Assembly (NCBI RefSeq): GCF_025264685.1 | Contig: NZ_CP073721.1 | Coordinates: forward strand, 1,789,001 to 1,853,000 | Direction of reading: 5' to 3' | DNA length: 64,000 bases | Origin: Dactylosporangium roseum | GTDB taxonomy: Bacteria; Actinomycetota; Actinomycetes; Mycobacteriales; Micromonosporaceae | Part shown: one piece after another, positions 28,067 through 35,195 of the stretch | Layout of the letters: every line of letters begins with the position of its first letter | Position numbering within the stretch: position 1 is the stretch's first letter | Program-made: the position numbers and the translations under genes | The notes under the pieces: generated by a model | Seen by the model: only the letters and a program-made list of their open reading frames with translations | What the model was told of the DNA's origin: nothing | Databases searched by the model: none

Positions 28067-28142
28067 ATCGATCTTGCAGTTGTGGTGCCTGACAAACCGG
28101 TCGTTCAGGGAGTGTCCCGGCACCATGACTGCAAGATCGACC
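28067..28142. repeat. Family 1 palindromic repeat, copy 3
   Basis: Left arm from about 28068 (TCGATCTTGCAGTTGTGGTG) to 28089, 29-nt core 28090-28118, right arm 28119-28140 with two changes (CATGAC for CACAAC). The outer GTTGA is replaced by ATCGA on the left. It lies after the ACT gene and directly upstream of the cyd promoter region. Confidence 0.85.
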
Positions 28143-28167
28143 CACATGGGGCTGCATAGTCGTGCGG

Positions 28168-28177
28168 CTACATGTAG
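28168..28177. promoter_or_regulatory. CTACATGTAG palindrome in the cyd leader
   Basis: A perfect 10-bp palindrome overlapping the ribosome site (AGGGTG, 28176-28181) of the cydA leader peptide. A -10-like CATAGT lies at 28155-28160, which would put the palindrome just after the start site. It is a candidate operator for a respiratory regulator; it does not match the Rex consensus. Confidence 0.3.
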
Positions 28178-28186
28178 GGTGACGAT

Positions 28187-28222
28187 ATGTTGATCGGGTA
28201 CATGTTGCGGGCCCACGCATGA
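28187..28222 (+). CDS. Putative cydA leader peptide, MLIGYMLRAHA
   Basis: An 11-codon ORF with its own good ribosome site (AGGGTG, 5-nt spacing). Its stop codon overlaps the cydA start as ATGA. cydA itself has no convincing ribosome site, so translation of cydA may depend on termination of this peptide. Confidence 0.5.
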   Translation: MLIGYMLRAHA

Positions 28223-29472
28223 GCGGTCTCGAGTACGCGCGGCTCCAGTTCGCGCTCACCGCCTCGATGCACTTCCTCTTCGTGATGCTCACGCTCGGGC
28301 TCGTGGTGCTCGTCGCGATCATGCAGACGCGTTACGTGCGGTCGGGCAATCCGGTGTACGGCAGGATGGCCCGCTTCTGGGGGCTGCTGTATGCGATCAA
28401 CTATGCCGTCGGCATCGCGACCGGCCTGGTCATGGAGTTTCAGATCGGGATGAACTGGAGCGGCCTGTCACGGCTGACCGGCGATGTGTTCGGCGCGCCG
28501 CTGGCCTTGGAGACGCTCATCGCGTTTGTGCTGGAGTCCACGCTGCTCGGCATGTGGATCTTCGGTTGGGGACGGCTGAACAAGAGGCTGCACCTGGCGC
28601 TGATCTGGGGCGTCGCGGCGACCGCGATGCTGTCGGCGTTCTGGGTGATGGTCGCCAACGCGTTCCTCCAGCACCCCGTCGGCTACGAGCTCGACGCCGC
28701 CGGCACCGCGCGGCTCACCAGCTTCGGCGCGCTGCTCGGCAACGGCGCGCTGTGGTTCGCGCTGCTGCACGCCGTCTGCGCGGCGATGGTCACCGGCGGC
28801 ATGTTCCTCGCCGGGATCAGCGCCTGGCACCTGCGCAAGCGCCGCAGCGACGACGAGCTGTTCCGCCGCTCGCTGCGGCTGGGCCTGCCGGTCGCGCTGG
28901 TCGGCCTGTTCTTCACGGTGGGCTTCGGCTACGCGCAGTTCGGCCCGATCGGCGCTTACCAGCCGACCAAACTCGCGGGCGGCGACGAGGCGGTGGCGCA
29001 GCAGGCGGCGATGGTCGCGAAGTTCGGGCCGGGGGACTACCTGCCGAGCAGCGCGGTCGGCACCTCGCTCGGCCTGATGATCCAGGTCGCCAACCTGCTC
29101 TTCCTGGTGCTGCTCGTCGCGCAGGTGCTGACCGTCCGCGACGTCATCGTCAGGCGGCGCTGGGCCCGGCCGATGCTGTGGGTACTCACCGCGATCATCC
29201 CCGTGCCCTTCCTCACCGCGATCGCCGGCTGGATCGTCCGCGAGGAAGGCCGCCAGCCATGGGCCGTCTACGGGCTGCTCAAGACCACCGACGCGGTGTC
29301 ACCGATGAGCGCGGGCGCGTTGCGCTGGTCGACGATCGGCTTCACCGTGCTGCTCGCCGGGCTGGTGCTCGTCGACTGGTGGCTGATCGCCAGGCAGGCC
29401 AGACGCGGGCCGGGCGACGAGTTCCTGCCCCAGCCGGAGGCCGAGCCGCAGTTGGCGGGTGCGGCGGCATGA
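28219..29472 (+). CDS. cydA: Cytochrome bd oxidase subunit I
   Basis: Quinol oxidase subunit carrying hemes b558, b595 and d, reducing O2 to water at high affinity. 417 residues with nine predicted helices. The N-terminal TASMHFLFVMLTLGL supplies the first heme histidine (about 18); ALLHAVCAAMVTGGMF carries the His equivalent to E. coli His186; the invariant GRQPW is near residue 338. It is about 100 residues shorter than E. coli CydA, and the usual Q-loop stretch after helix 6 is short, as in other short-Q-loop actinobacterial enzymes. First gene of cydABDC; overlaps cydB by 4 nt. Confidence 0.96.
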   Translation: MSGLEYARLQFALTASMHFLFVMLTLGLVVLVAIMQTRYVRSGNPVYGRMARFWGLLYAINYAVGIATGLVMEFQIGMNWSGLSRLTGDVFGAPLALETLIAFVLESTLLGMWIFGWGRLNKRLHLALIWGVAATAMLSAFWVMVANAFLQHPVGYELDAAGTARLTSFGALLGNGALWFALLHAVCAAMVTGGMFLAGISAWHLRKRRSDDELFRRSLRLGLPVALVGLFFTVGFGYAQFGPIGAYQPTKLAGGDEAVAQQAAMVAKFGPGDYLPSSAVGTSLGLMIQVANLLFLVLLVAQVLTVRDVIVRRRWARPMLWVLTAIIPVPFLTAIAGWIVREEGRQPWAVYGLLKTTDAVSPMSAGALRWSTIGFTVLLAGLVLVDWWLIARQARRGPGDEFLPQPEAEPQLAGAAA

Positions 29473-30449
29473 GCACCTTCTGGTACGGCATCCTCGGCCT
29501 GCTCTTCGTCCTCTACTTCGCGCTCGGCGGGCTGGACCAGGGCGTCGCGATGCTCCTGCCCACCATCCGCGGCGACGCGGACCGCCGCCGCGCGCTCAAC
29601 GCGATCGGGCCGATGTTCCTCGGCAACGAGGTCTGGATCGTCGGCGCGATCGGTGTGCTCGTCGCCGCGTTCCCGCGACTGGAGGGCGAGCTGTTCGGTG
29701 CCGCCTATCCGGTGATCGTCGTGACCCTCATGGCGCTCCTCGCGCTCAACGCCGCCGTCCAACTGCGCAGCCGGGGCCGGCGCCGGGGTGCGTTCGACCC
29801 GCTGATCGCGGTCAGCGGCCTGGCCCTCGCGCTCGGCTGGGGCCTGCTCCTCGGCACGTTGCTGCACGGGGTGCCGCTGACCGCGGACGGCCACGTCCAC
29901 GGCTTCCCGGCGCTGCGCGACCCGCTCGTCTGGGGCACCGCGCTCGCGAACGTGCTGCTGGTCCTCACGCACGGTGCCGCGTTCCTCACCTGGCGACTCG
30001 ACGACGGCCCGCTGCGCGAGCGGATGCGCCGCCGCACCGCACGGTTCGCGCCGGCCGCGGCCGCCGTCGTGCTCCTTGTCGCCGGGGGATGGTACGTGCA
30101 GAGCCCGGCCTCGATCCGCAACCCGTTGATCGCCACCCTGCTCGCCCTGGCCGTCGCGGTCGCCGTGGCAGTGGCCGAGCTGCGGCCCCGGTGGGTGTTC
30201 GGCGCGACCCTTGTGGCCTGCGCCCTACCCGTGGTCGTGGTCGCATCAGCGCTGTATCCGGGCGTGCTAGCGTCCACGGTGGACCCGGGCGCGACGGTGA
30301 CCGTCGAGGACGCGGCGGCCGGCGGCGACACGCTGCGACTGCTCGCCTTCGGCGCGGCGCCACTGCTGCCGGTGCTCGTCGCCGTGCAGGTTTCCTGCTG
30401 GTGGCTGTTCCGGCGGCGGGAGAGAGTGCCCACCCCCCTCTACTGGTAG
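29469..30449 (+). CDS. cydB: Cytochrome bd oxidase subunit II
   Basis: Second core subunit, 326 residues, eight to nine helices. The family start FWYGILGLLFVLYFALGGLDQGVAMLLP, the FLGNEVWIVGA block and the LVWGTALANVLLVLTHGAAFLTWR helix are conserved. ATG 29469 overlaps the cydA stop. It ends 5 nt before cydD, so all four cyd genes appear to form one transcript. Confidence 0.96.
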   Translation: MSTFWYGILGLLFVLYFALGGLDQGVAMLLPTIRGDADRRRALNAIGPMFLGNEVWIVGAIGVLVAAFPRLEGELFGAAYPVIVVTLMALLALNAAVQLRSRGRRRGAFDPLIAVSGLALALGWGLLLGTLLHGVPLTADGHVHGFPALRDPLVWGTALANVLLVLTHGAAFLTWRLDDGPLRERMRRRTARFAPAAAAVVLLVAGGWYVQSPASIRNPLIATLLALAVAVAVAVAELRPRWVFGATLVACALPVVVVASALYPGVLASTVDPGATVTVEDAAAGGDTLRLLAFGAAPLLPVLVAVQVSCWWLFRRRERVPTPLYW

Positions 30450-30454
30450 GGCAC

Positions 30455-32110
30455 GTGGACAAACGACTGCTGCGGCTCGGGCCGCCCGTCGGCGGGTATG
30501 TCCGGCGATACGCGATCGTCCTGGCCGGCTCGGCGCTGCTGGCCGCGATCCTCGTGGTCGCGCAGGCCGTGAGCCTCGCGGCCGTGCTGGTCGCGGCGGT
30601 CGACGGACGGCTCGACCGGGCCGCGCTGCTGGTCTGCCTGACCGCCGTCGTGCTGCGCGGTGTCCAGCGGGCCGGCGCCGACGCCGTGGCCGGGTGGGCC
30701 GCCGCCGGGGTGAAGGCACACCTGCGCGAGGAACTGCTGCGGAAGGCGACCGGGCGGGGACCGGGCTGGCTGGCCGGCAAGCGCGCCGGCGAGCTCGCGA
30801 CCCTCGCCGGGCGGGGCGTCGACGGGCTCGACGGTTATCTGGCCGGCTACCTGCCGCAGGTCTTCCTCGCCGCCGTCGTCCCGCTCGCGGTGCTCGGCTG
30901 GCTGGCGACCACCGACGTCGCGTCCGCCGTCGTGGTCGGGCTGACGCTGCCGCTCATCCCCGTCTTCGGCGCGCTCGTCGGGTGGCAGACCGGTGCCCGT
31001 ACCAAACGCCAGTGGCACCTGCTGAGCCACCTCGGCGGCCACTTCCTCGACACCGTGCAGGGCCTGCCGACACTACGGTCGTTCGGTCGCGAACGGGCCC
31101 AGGTGCGCCGCGTCCACGAGATGGCCGACGCCTACCGCGTGGCCACGATGCGCACGCTCCGCCTGGCGTTCCTCTCGGCGCTGGTACTGGAGCTGGTCGC
31201 CACCGTCTCCGTCGCGCTGGTCGCCGTGCCGGTCGGCCTGCGGCTGCTCGACGGCAGGCTGACGCTGGGCGCCGCGCTGGTCGTGCTGCTCCTCGCCCCC
31301 GAGGCGTATCTCCCGCTGCGGGCCCTCGGCACCAAGTTCCACGCCAGCCAGGAAGGGCTCGCGGCGGCCGCGGAGGTCTTCGCGGTGCTCGACGGGCCTC
31401 CACCGGCCACCACCGAGGCCCGCCTGCCGGACTTCAGCGGCCTGGTGTTCGACCGGGTCGGCGTGGAGTACGGCGACGTGGTCGCGCTCCGCGAGGCGTC
31501 GCTGGAGGTGGCGCCCGGCGACCGGGTCGCGCTGGTCGGCCCGAGCGGCGGCGGCAAGTCCACCCTCCTCGCGCTCGTCCTGGGCTTCGCCGCGCCGACC
31601 ACCGGGCGTGTCCTCGTCGGCGGCGTCGACCTGAGCCACCTCGACCTGGCGGCGTGGCGGGCGCGGCTCGCCTGGATGCCGCAGCGCCCGCACCTCTTCG
31701 CCGGCACGGTGGCCGACAACATCCGCCTCGGCGCACCGGACGCGCCGTTCGACGACGTGGTGGCGGCGACCGTCGCCGCCGAGGCGGACGGGTTCGTGCG
31801 CGCGCTGCCGGACGGCTACGACACGGACCTGGGTGTGCGCGGGCTCTCCAGCGGCCAGCGCCAGCGGCTCGCTATGGCCCGCGCCTGGCTGCGCCGCGAC
31901 GCCGGCCTGCTGCTGCTCGACGAGCCGACCGCGCGGCTCGACCCGGCGAGCGAGGCGGCGGTGATCGCCTCGGCCGCCCGGCTGGCCGCCGGCCGCACGG
32001 CGTTGCTGGTGGCCCACCGCCCGGCCCTGCTGCCGATCGCCACTCGGATCGTCGACGTCCGCGCCGGCCGGCTGACGGAGCGCTCGACGGCGTCGGCGGT
32101 GCCGGCATGA
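30455..32110 (+). CDS. cydD: Thiol/heme ABC exporter subunit CydD
   Basis: Half-transporter of the CydDC exporter needed to assemble cytochrome bd, 551 residues. The transmembrane domain (about 1-315) with six helices is followed by an ABC domain: Walker A GPSGGGKST, Q-loop MPQRPHLFAGT, signature LSSGQRQR (Ser in place of the usual second Gly), Walker B LLLLDEPTARLD and H-loop VAHRP. GTG 30455 starts VDKRLLRLGPPVGGYVRRY, after GGTAGGG; the longer upstream frame is cydB shadow. Its stop overlaps the cydC ATG. Confidence 0.94.
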   Translation: MDKRLLRLGPPVGGYVRRYAIVLAGSALLAAILVVAQAVSLAAVLVAAVDGRLDRAALLVCLTAVVLRGVQRAGADAVAGWAAAGVKAHLREELLRKATGRGPGWLAGKRAGELATLAGRGVDGLDGYLAGYLPQVFLAAVVPLAVLGWLATTDVASAVVVGLTLPLIPVFGALVGWQTGARTKRQWHLLSHLGGHFLDTVQGLPTLRSFGRERAQVRRVHEMADAYRVATMRTLRLAFLSALVLELVATVSVALVAVPVGLRLLDGRLTLGAALVVLLLAPEAYLPLRALGTKFHASQEGLAAAAEVFAVLDGPPPATTEARLPDFSGLVFDRVGVEYGDVVALREASLEVAPGDRVALVGPSGGGKSTLLALVLGFAAPTTGRVLVGGVDLSHLDLAAWRARLAWMPQRPHLFAGTVADNIRLGAPDAPFDDVVAATVAAEADGFVRALPDGYDTDLGVRGLSSGQRQRLAMARAWLRRDAGLLLLDEPTARLDPASEAAVIASAARLAAGRTALLVAHRPALLPIATRIVDVRAGRLTERSTASAVPA

Positions 32111-34014
32111 CGACCTACGCCGGTGTCTCGCGCCTGGTGGGCGCCGGCGCGGTGGTGCGGCTGGTGTTCGCCGGGCTGCTCGGGGTCGCGACCGAGCTGG
32201 CCGGCATTGGCCTCGTCGGCACCGCCACCTGGATGATCGTCCGCGCGGCCGAACAGCCGCCGCTGGCTGCCCTCGCGGTGGCCATCGCCGCGGTGCGCGC
32301 GTTCGCCTTGTTCAAGGGCGGCCTCCGCTACGCCGAGCGCCTCGCCGGCCACGACGCCGTCCTGCGGGTCCTGGCCGACCTCCGAACCCGGGTCTTCGCC
32401 GCCCTCGCGGCGCGGGCTCCGGGTGACCGCTCGGTCAACGTGGGGGATAAATCCGATATATCCGGACATGGCAATGAGCGGTCGGGCCGGGTTGACCTCG
32501 GCGGCGCGGCCGGGCGCAGCGGGGACGCGCCGGGTCGGGTGGATGACGACGGTGCGGCCGGCCCGGGTCGGGGCGACGGTGGCGCGGCCGGGAGCGGCGG
32601 GGACGCGCCGGGCCGGCTGGACGGCGACGGTGCGGCCGGGCCAGGTCGGGGCGACGGTGGTGCGGCCGGGAGGGGGCGTGCCGGTGGGGACGTGCTCAGC
32701 CGGGTCGTCTCCGACGTCGACGCCGTCCAGGACGTGCTCCTGCGCGGGGTGCTGCCCGCTTGTGTCGCGGCGGTGGTCGGGATCGGGGCCGTCGCCGGGG
32801 TCGGGGCCGTCGAGCCGCTCGCCGGGGCCGTGCTCGCGGCCGGGCTCCTCGTCGCCGGGATCATCCTGCCTTGGCTCGGGCACGTGCTGAGCCGCCGGGG
32901 ATCGGCGGCGATCGCGGCGGCCCGCGGTGACGTCACCGCCTCGGCCGTGGACGTGGTGCACGGAGTGGCGGAGCTGTCCGCGTACGGTGCGCTGCCGCGC
33001 GCCCTCGACCGGGCCGCCGAGCGAGGAGGGCGGCTCGCCCGGCTGGAGGCCCGCGCGGCGGTCGTCGGCGCGGTCGTCGGCGGGGTCGCCGCGCTGGTGC
33101 CACCGCTACTCGCGGTCGGCATCGCGCTCGCCGTCGGCGGCTCGGCCGCGCCGGTGCTGGCGTTGATCGCGCTCGCTGTCGGCGAGGTGGTCGTACCGCT
33201 CGCGTCCGCGGCGGTCCGCCAGTCCGAGCTCCGGGGCGCCCTGGCCCGCGTCCGCGCCCTGCTGGCCCTCCACGCCGGCTCTCCCTCCCGCGTTGATCAT
33301 GCAGTTGTGGTGCCCGACAAACCCGGACAGAAAGGGAGTGTCGCGGCACCACAACTGCATGATCAACGCGGGAGGTGGGGGCGGGTGAGGGTGCGGGTTG
33401 TTGGGGTTAGCGTGCGGTATCCGGGGAGTGCTGAATGCGTGCTGGAAGGGGTTGATCTTGACATTCCGGCTGGGCGGCGGGTCGCCGTCGTCGGGAGCAG
33501 CGGCGCCGGCAAGTCGACGCTGCTCGACGTCATCGCCGGTCGGGTCGAGGTCGAGCGGGGCGCGGTCGAAGGGTTCCCCGACGGGGTCGAGCGCTGGCGG
33601 GTCGCCGGCGGGGTGTTCGCCGACGCACACGTGTTCCACGCGACGGTATGGGAGAACGTCGCCCTCTGGCGGGACGGCTTCGACGACGACGCCGTACGGC
33701 GCGCGCTGAGCGACGCCGGCCTGCCGGAGTACGGCGACCGGCTCGACGATCTCGTGGGGGAGGACGGCGCCAAGCTCTCCGGCGGGCAGCGCCAGCGACT
33801 GCTGCTCGCTCGGGCGTTGCTGGACGCGCCGCCCGTACTGCTGCTCGACGAGCCCACCGAAGGGCTCGATCCCGCGGCGGCGGACGCGGTGCTCGCCACG
33901 GCGTTGCGGGCCGCCGGGGACCGGACGGTGGTCGTGGTGACCCACCGGCAGGCGGACCTCGCGCGGTTCGACGACGTGGTCAGGGTCGAGGCGGGCAGGC
34001 TCGGCCGCGGTTGA
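32107..34014 (+). CDS. cydC: Thiol/heme ABC exporter subunit CydC with two in-frame insertions
   Basis: Partner of CydD, 635 residues against about 540-570 expected. The membrane domain and ABC domain are intact: Walker A GSSGAGKST, signature LSGGQRQR, Walker B LLLLDEPTEGLD, H-loop VVTHRQ. Two stretches look inserted. First, residues about 107-195, between the second helix and the LSRVVSDVDAVQD loop, are Gly/Ala/Asp/Arg-rich and contain a 26-residue unit twice plus a partial third. Second, residues about 393-423, in the linker to the ABC domain, are the translation of a family 1 palindromic repeat. Both keep frame. Whether the transporter still works cannot be told from sequence, but the intact motifs suggest yes. 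Confidence 0.9.
   Translation: MTTYAGVSRLVGAGAVVRLVFAGLLGVATELAGIGLVGTATWMIVRAAEQPPLAALAVAIAAVRAFALFKGGLRYAERLAGHDAVLRVLADLRTRVFAALAARAPGDRSVNVGDKSDISGHGNERSGRVDLGGAAGRSGDAPGRVDDDGAAGPGRGDGGAAGSGGDAPGRLDGDGAAGPGRGDGGAAGRGRAGGDVLSRVVSDVDAVQDVLLRGVLPACVAAVVGIGAVAGVGAVEPLAGAVLAAGLLVAGIILPWLGHVLSRRGSAAIAAARGDVTASAVDVVHGVAELSAYGALPRALDRAAERGGRLARLEARAAVVGAVVGGVAALVPPLLAVGIALAVGGSAAPVLALIALAVGEVVVPLASAAVRQSELRGALARVRALLALHAGSPSRVDHAVVVPDKPGQKGSVAAPQLHDQRGRWGRVRVRVVGVSVRYPGSAECVLEGVDLDIPAGRRVAVVGSSGAGKSTLLDVIAGRVEVERGAVEGFPDGVERWRVAGGVFADAHVFHATVWENVALWRDGFDDDAVRRALSDAGLPEYGDRLDDLVGEDGAKLSGGQRQRLLLARALLDAPPVLLLDEPTEGLDPAAADAVLATALRAAGDRTVVVVTHRQADLARFDDVVRVEAGRLGRG
32500..32691 (+). repeat. 78-nt tandem repeat inside cydC
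   Basis: Two adjacent 78-nt units (32500-32577 and 32578-32655) and a partial third (to about 32691) encode GGAAGxxGDAPGRxDxDGAAGPGRGD. Unit length is a multiple of three, so copy number can change without frameshift. Just before it, 32446-32475 is unusually AT-rich for this genome (GGGGATAAATCCGATATATC). Confidence 0.85.
33285..33375. repeat. Family 1 palindromic repeat, copy 4, translated inside cydC
   Basis: Perfect 31-bp arms (33285-33315 side and 33345-33375 side) around a 30-nt core (33315-33344, ACAAACCCGGACAGAAAGGG within). Both arms carry GATCATG where the other copies have GATCTTG, so the change is compensated. The element contributes about 30 codons (VDHAVVVPDKPGQKGSVAAP and following) to the linker between the CydC membrane and ATPase domains. 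Confidence 0.92.
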
Positions 34015-34048
34015 CGCCGGGCTCGCCGGGTGTGGGATTCTTGTCTCC

Positions 34049-34789
34049 GTGGAGGTGGTCCCGCAGCGCAAGGCCGACGGCCCGATCGACCACTATGTCG
34101 ACGGCCTCGCCGCCGCCCTGCGCGGACCCCGCAAGCATCGCGCCGAGATGGTCACGGAGGCGCGGCACAGCCTGCGCGACGCCGCGGACGCGTTCGAGGA
34201 CGCCGGGCTCGACCGGGTCGACGCGGAGCGCCGTGCCGTCGGCGAGTTCGGCACCTACCGGCAGGTGGTGCCGGCCTACCAGGCGGAGTTGGCCAACCTT
34301 CAGGGCCGTCGCACGGCGGCCTGGATCGCGCTGGCCCTGCCCGTCGTCAACCTGCTCGAGCCGTTGATGTGGTGGGACACCCCGTGGAGCGCCGACAACG
34401 CCAGCCACTTCTACTGGGTGCTCGTCGACCATTTTCAGTACACGTCGTTCCTCGCGGCCGCGATCGCGGCGCTGGTGATCGTGGGCTTCTCGTGGGGGAG
34501 CCGATTCCTGGGCGACGGCGTGCGGTATGCGCGCCTGGTCGGGCTCGGCACGATGACGTTCCTCGGCCTGCACGGGCTGGTCGGGGCGACGGTGTTCGTG
34601 CTGAGCATCTACCAGTGGCCGGCCGCGGCGACCTGGCCGCCGATGCTGATCGGCATGGTGGTCAACCTGGCCGCGTTCGGCTACGCGGGCCTGCTCGCGG
34701 TGCGGTGCGTGAGCTTCGCGAACACGACCCCGCGGCCCGGGAAGGCCGGACCGGGGCCGCTGACTACGCGGTGGCCGGCGGGGGCATGA
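34049..34789 (+). CDS. Permease-prefix-domain membrane protein
   Basis: 246-residue protein with an N-terminal cytoplasmic domain (about 10-75: IDHYVDGLAAALRGPRKHRAEMVTEARHSL, then DAERRAVGEFG) of the permease prefix/DUF1700-like type, followed by four to five membrane helices (about 88-105, 130-155, 165-190, 205-225). Such genes usually lie beside a PadR regulator, as here, although in this case PadR is convergent and the two ends overlap by 26 nt. GTG 34049 is chosen because the prefix domain starts immediately after. Function unknown, perhaps membrane stress or transport accessory. Confidence 0.75.
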   Translation: MEVVPQRKADGPIDHYVDGLAAALRGPRKHRAEMVTEARHSLRDAADAFEDAGLDRVDAERRAVGEFGTYRQVVPAYQAELANLQGRRTAAWIALALPVVNLLEPLMWWDTPWSADNASHFYWVLVDHFQYTSFLAAAIAALVIVGFSWGSRFLGDGVRYARLVGLGTMTFLGLHGLVGATVFVLSIYQWPAAATWPPMLIGMVVNLAAFGYAGLLAVRCVSFANTTPRPGKAGPGPLTTRWPAGA

Positions 34790-35096
34790 GCACCGCGCCG
34801 ATCGTCGCGGTGAACTCCTGCCAGGCCGAGCGCTCCTCGGCGAGGACCTTGCGGCCGGCGTTGGTCAGGCGATAGGTGCGCCGCTCCCGGCCGCCGACGG
34901 TCGACCAGGCGCTCTCGACGTAACCGGCACGCTCCAGCCGGCGCAGGGCCGGATAGACGGTGCCGGTGGGCAGCGCGAGCGATCCGCCGCTGCGCTCCTG
35001 CAGGGCCTCGATGATCGCATAGCCGTGGCGGGGCTCGCCGTCGAGAACCGCGAGCAACAGTGCGTCGAGATGCCCGCGTAGCGCGTCCGCCTTCAT
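34764..35096 (-). CDS. PadR-family transcriptional regulator
   Basis: A 110-residue winged-helix regulator of the short PadR (PadR-s2) type: LDALLLAVLDGEPRHGYAIIEAL, GTVYPALRRLERAGYVES (recognition helix), and the beta-wing GGRERRTYRLTNAGRKVL. There is only a short C-terminal helix for dimerisation. The ATG is at 35096. The last 26 nt overlap, tail to tail, the end of the permease-prefix gene, its probable target. Confidence 0.93.
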   Translation of the reverse strand: MKADALRGHLDALLLAVLDGEPRHGYAIIEALQERSGGSLALPTGTVYPALRRLERAGYVESAWSTVGGRERRTYRLTNAGRKVLAEERSAWQEFTATIGAVLMPPPATA

Positions 35097-35195
35097 GTGT
35101 AGCGAGTCTACGGGTTCCTTCGCCGCCACGCCACGAGGGGGTTTAGCGCCCCGGCTCCTGGGCAGACCGGCTGCACCATCGGCGACGGGAGAAGT

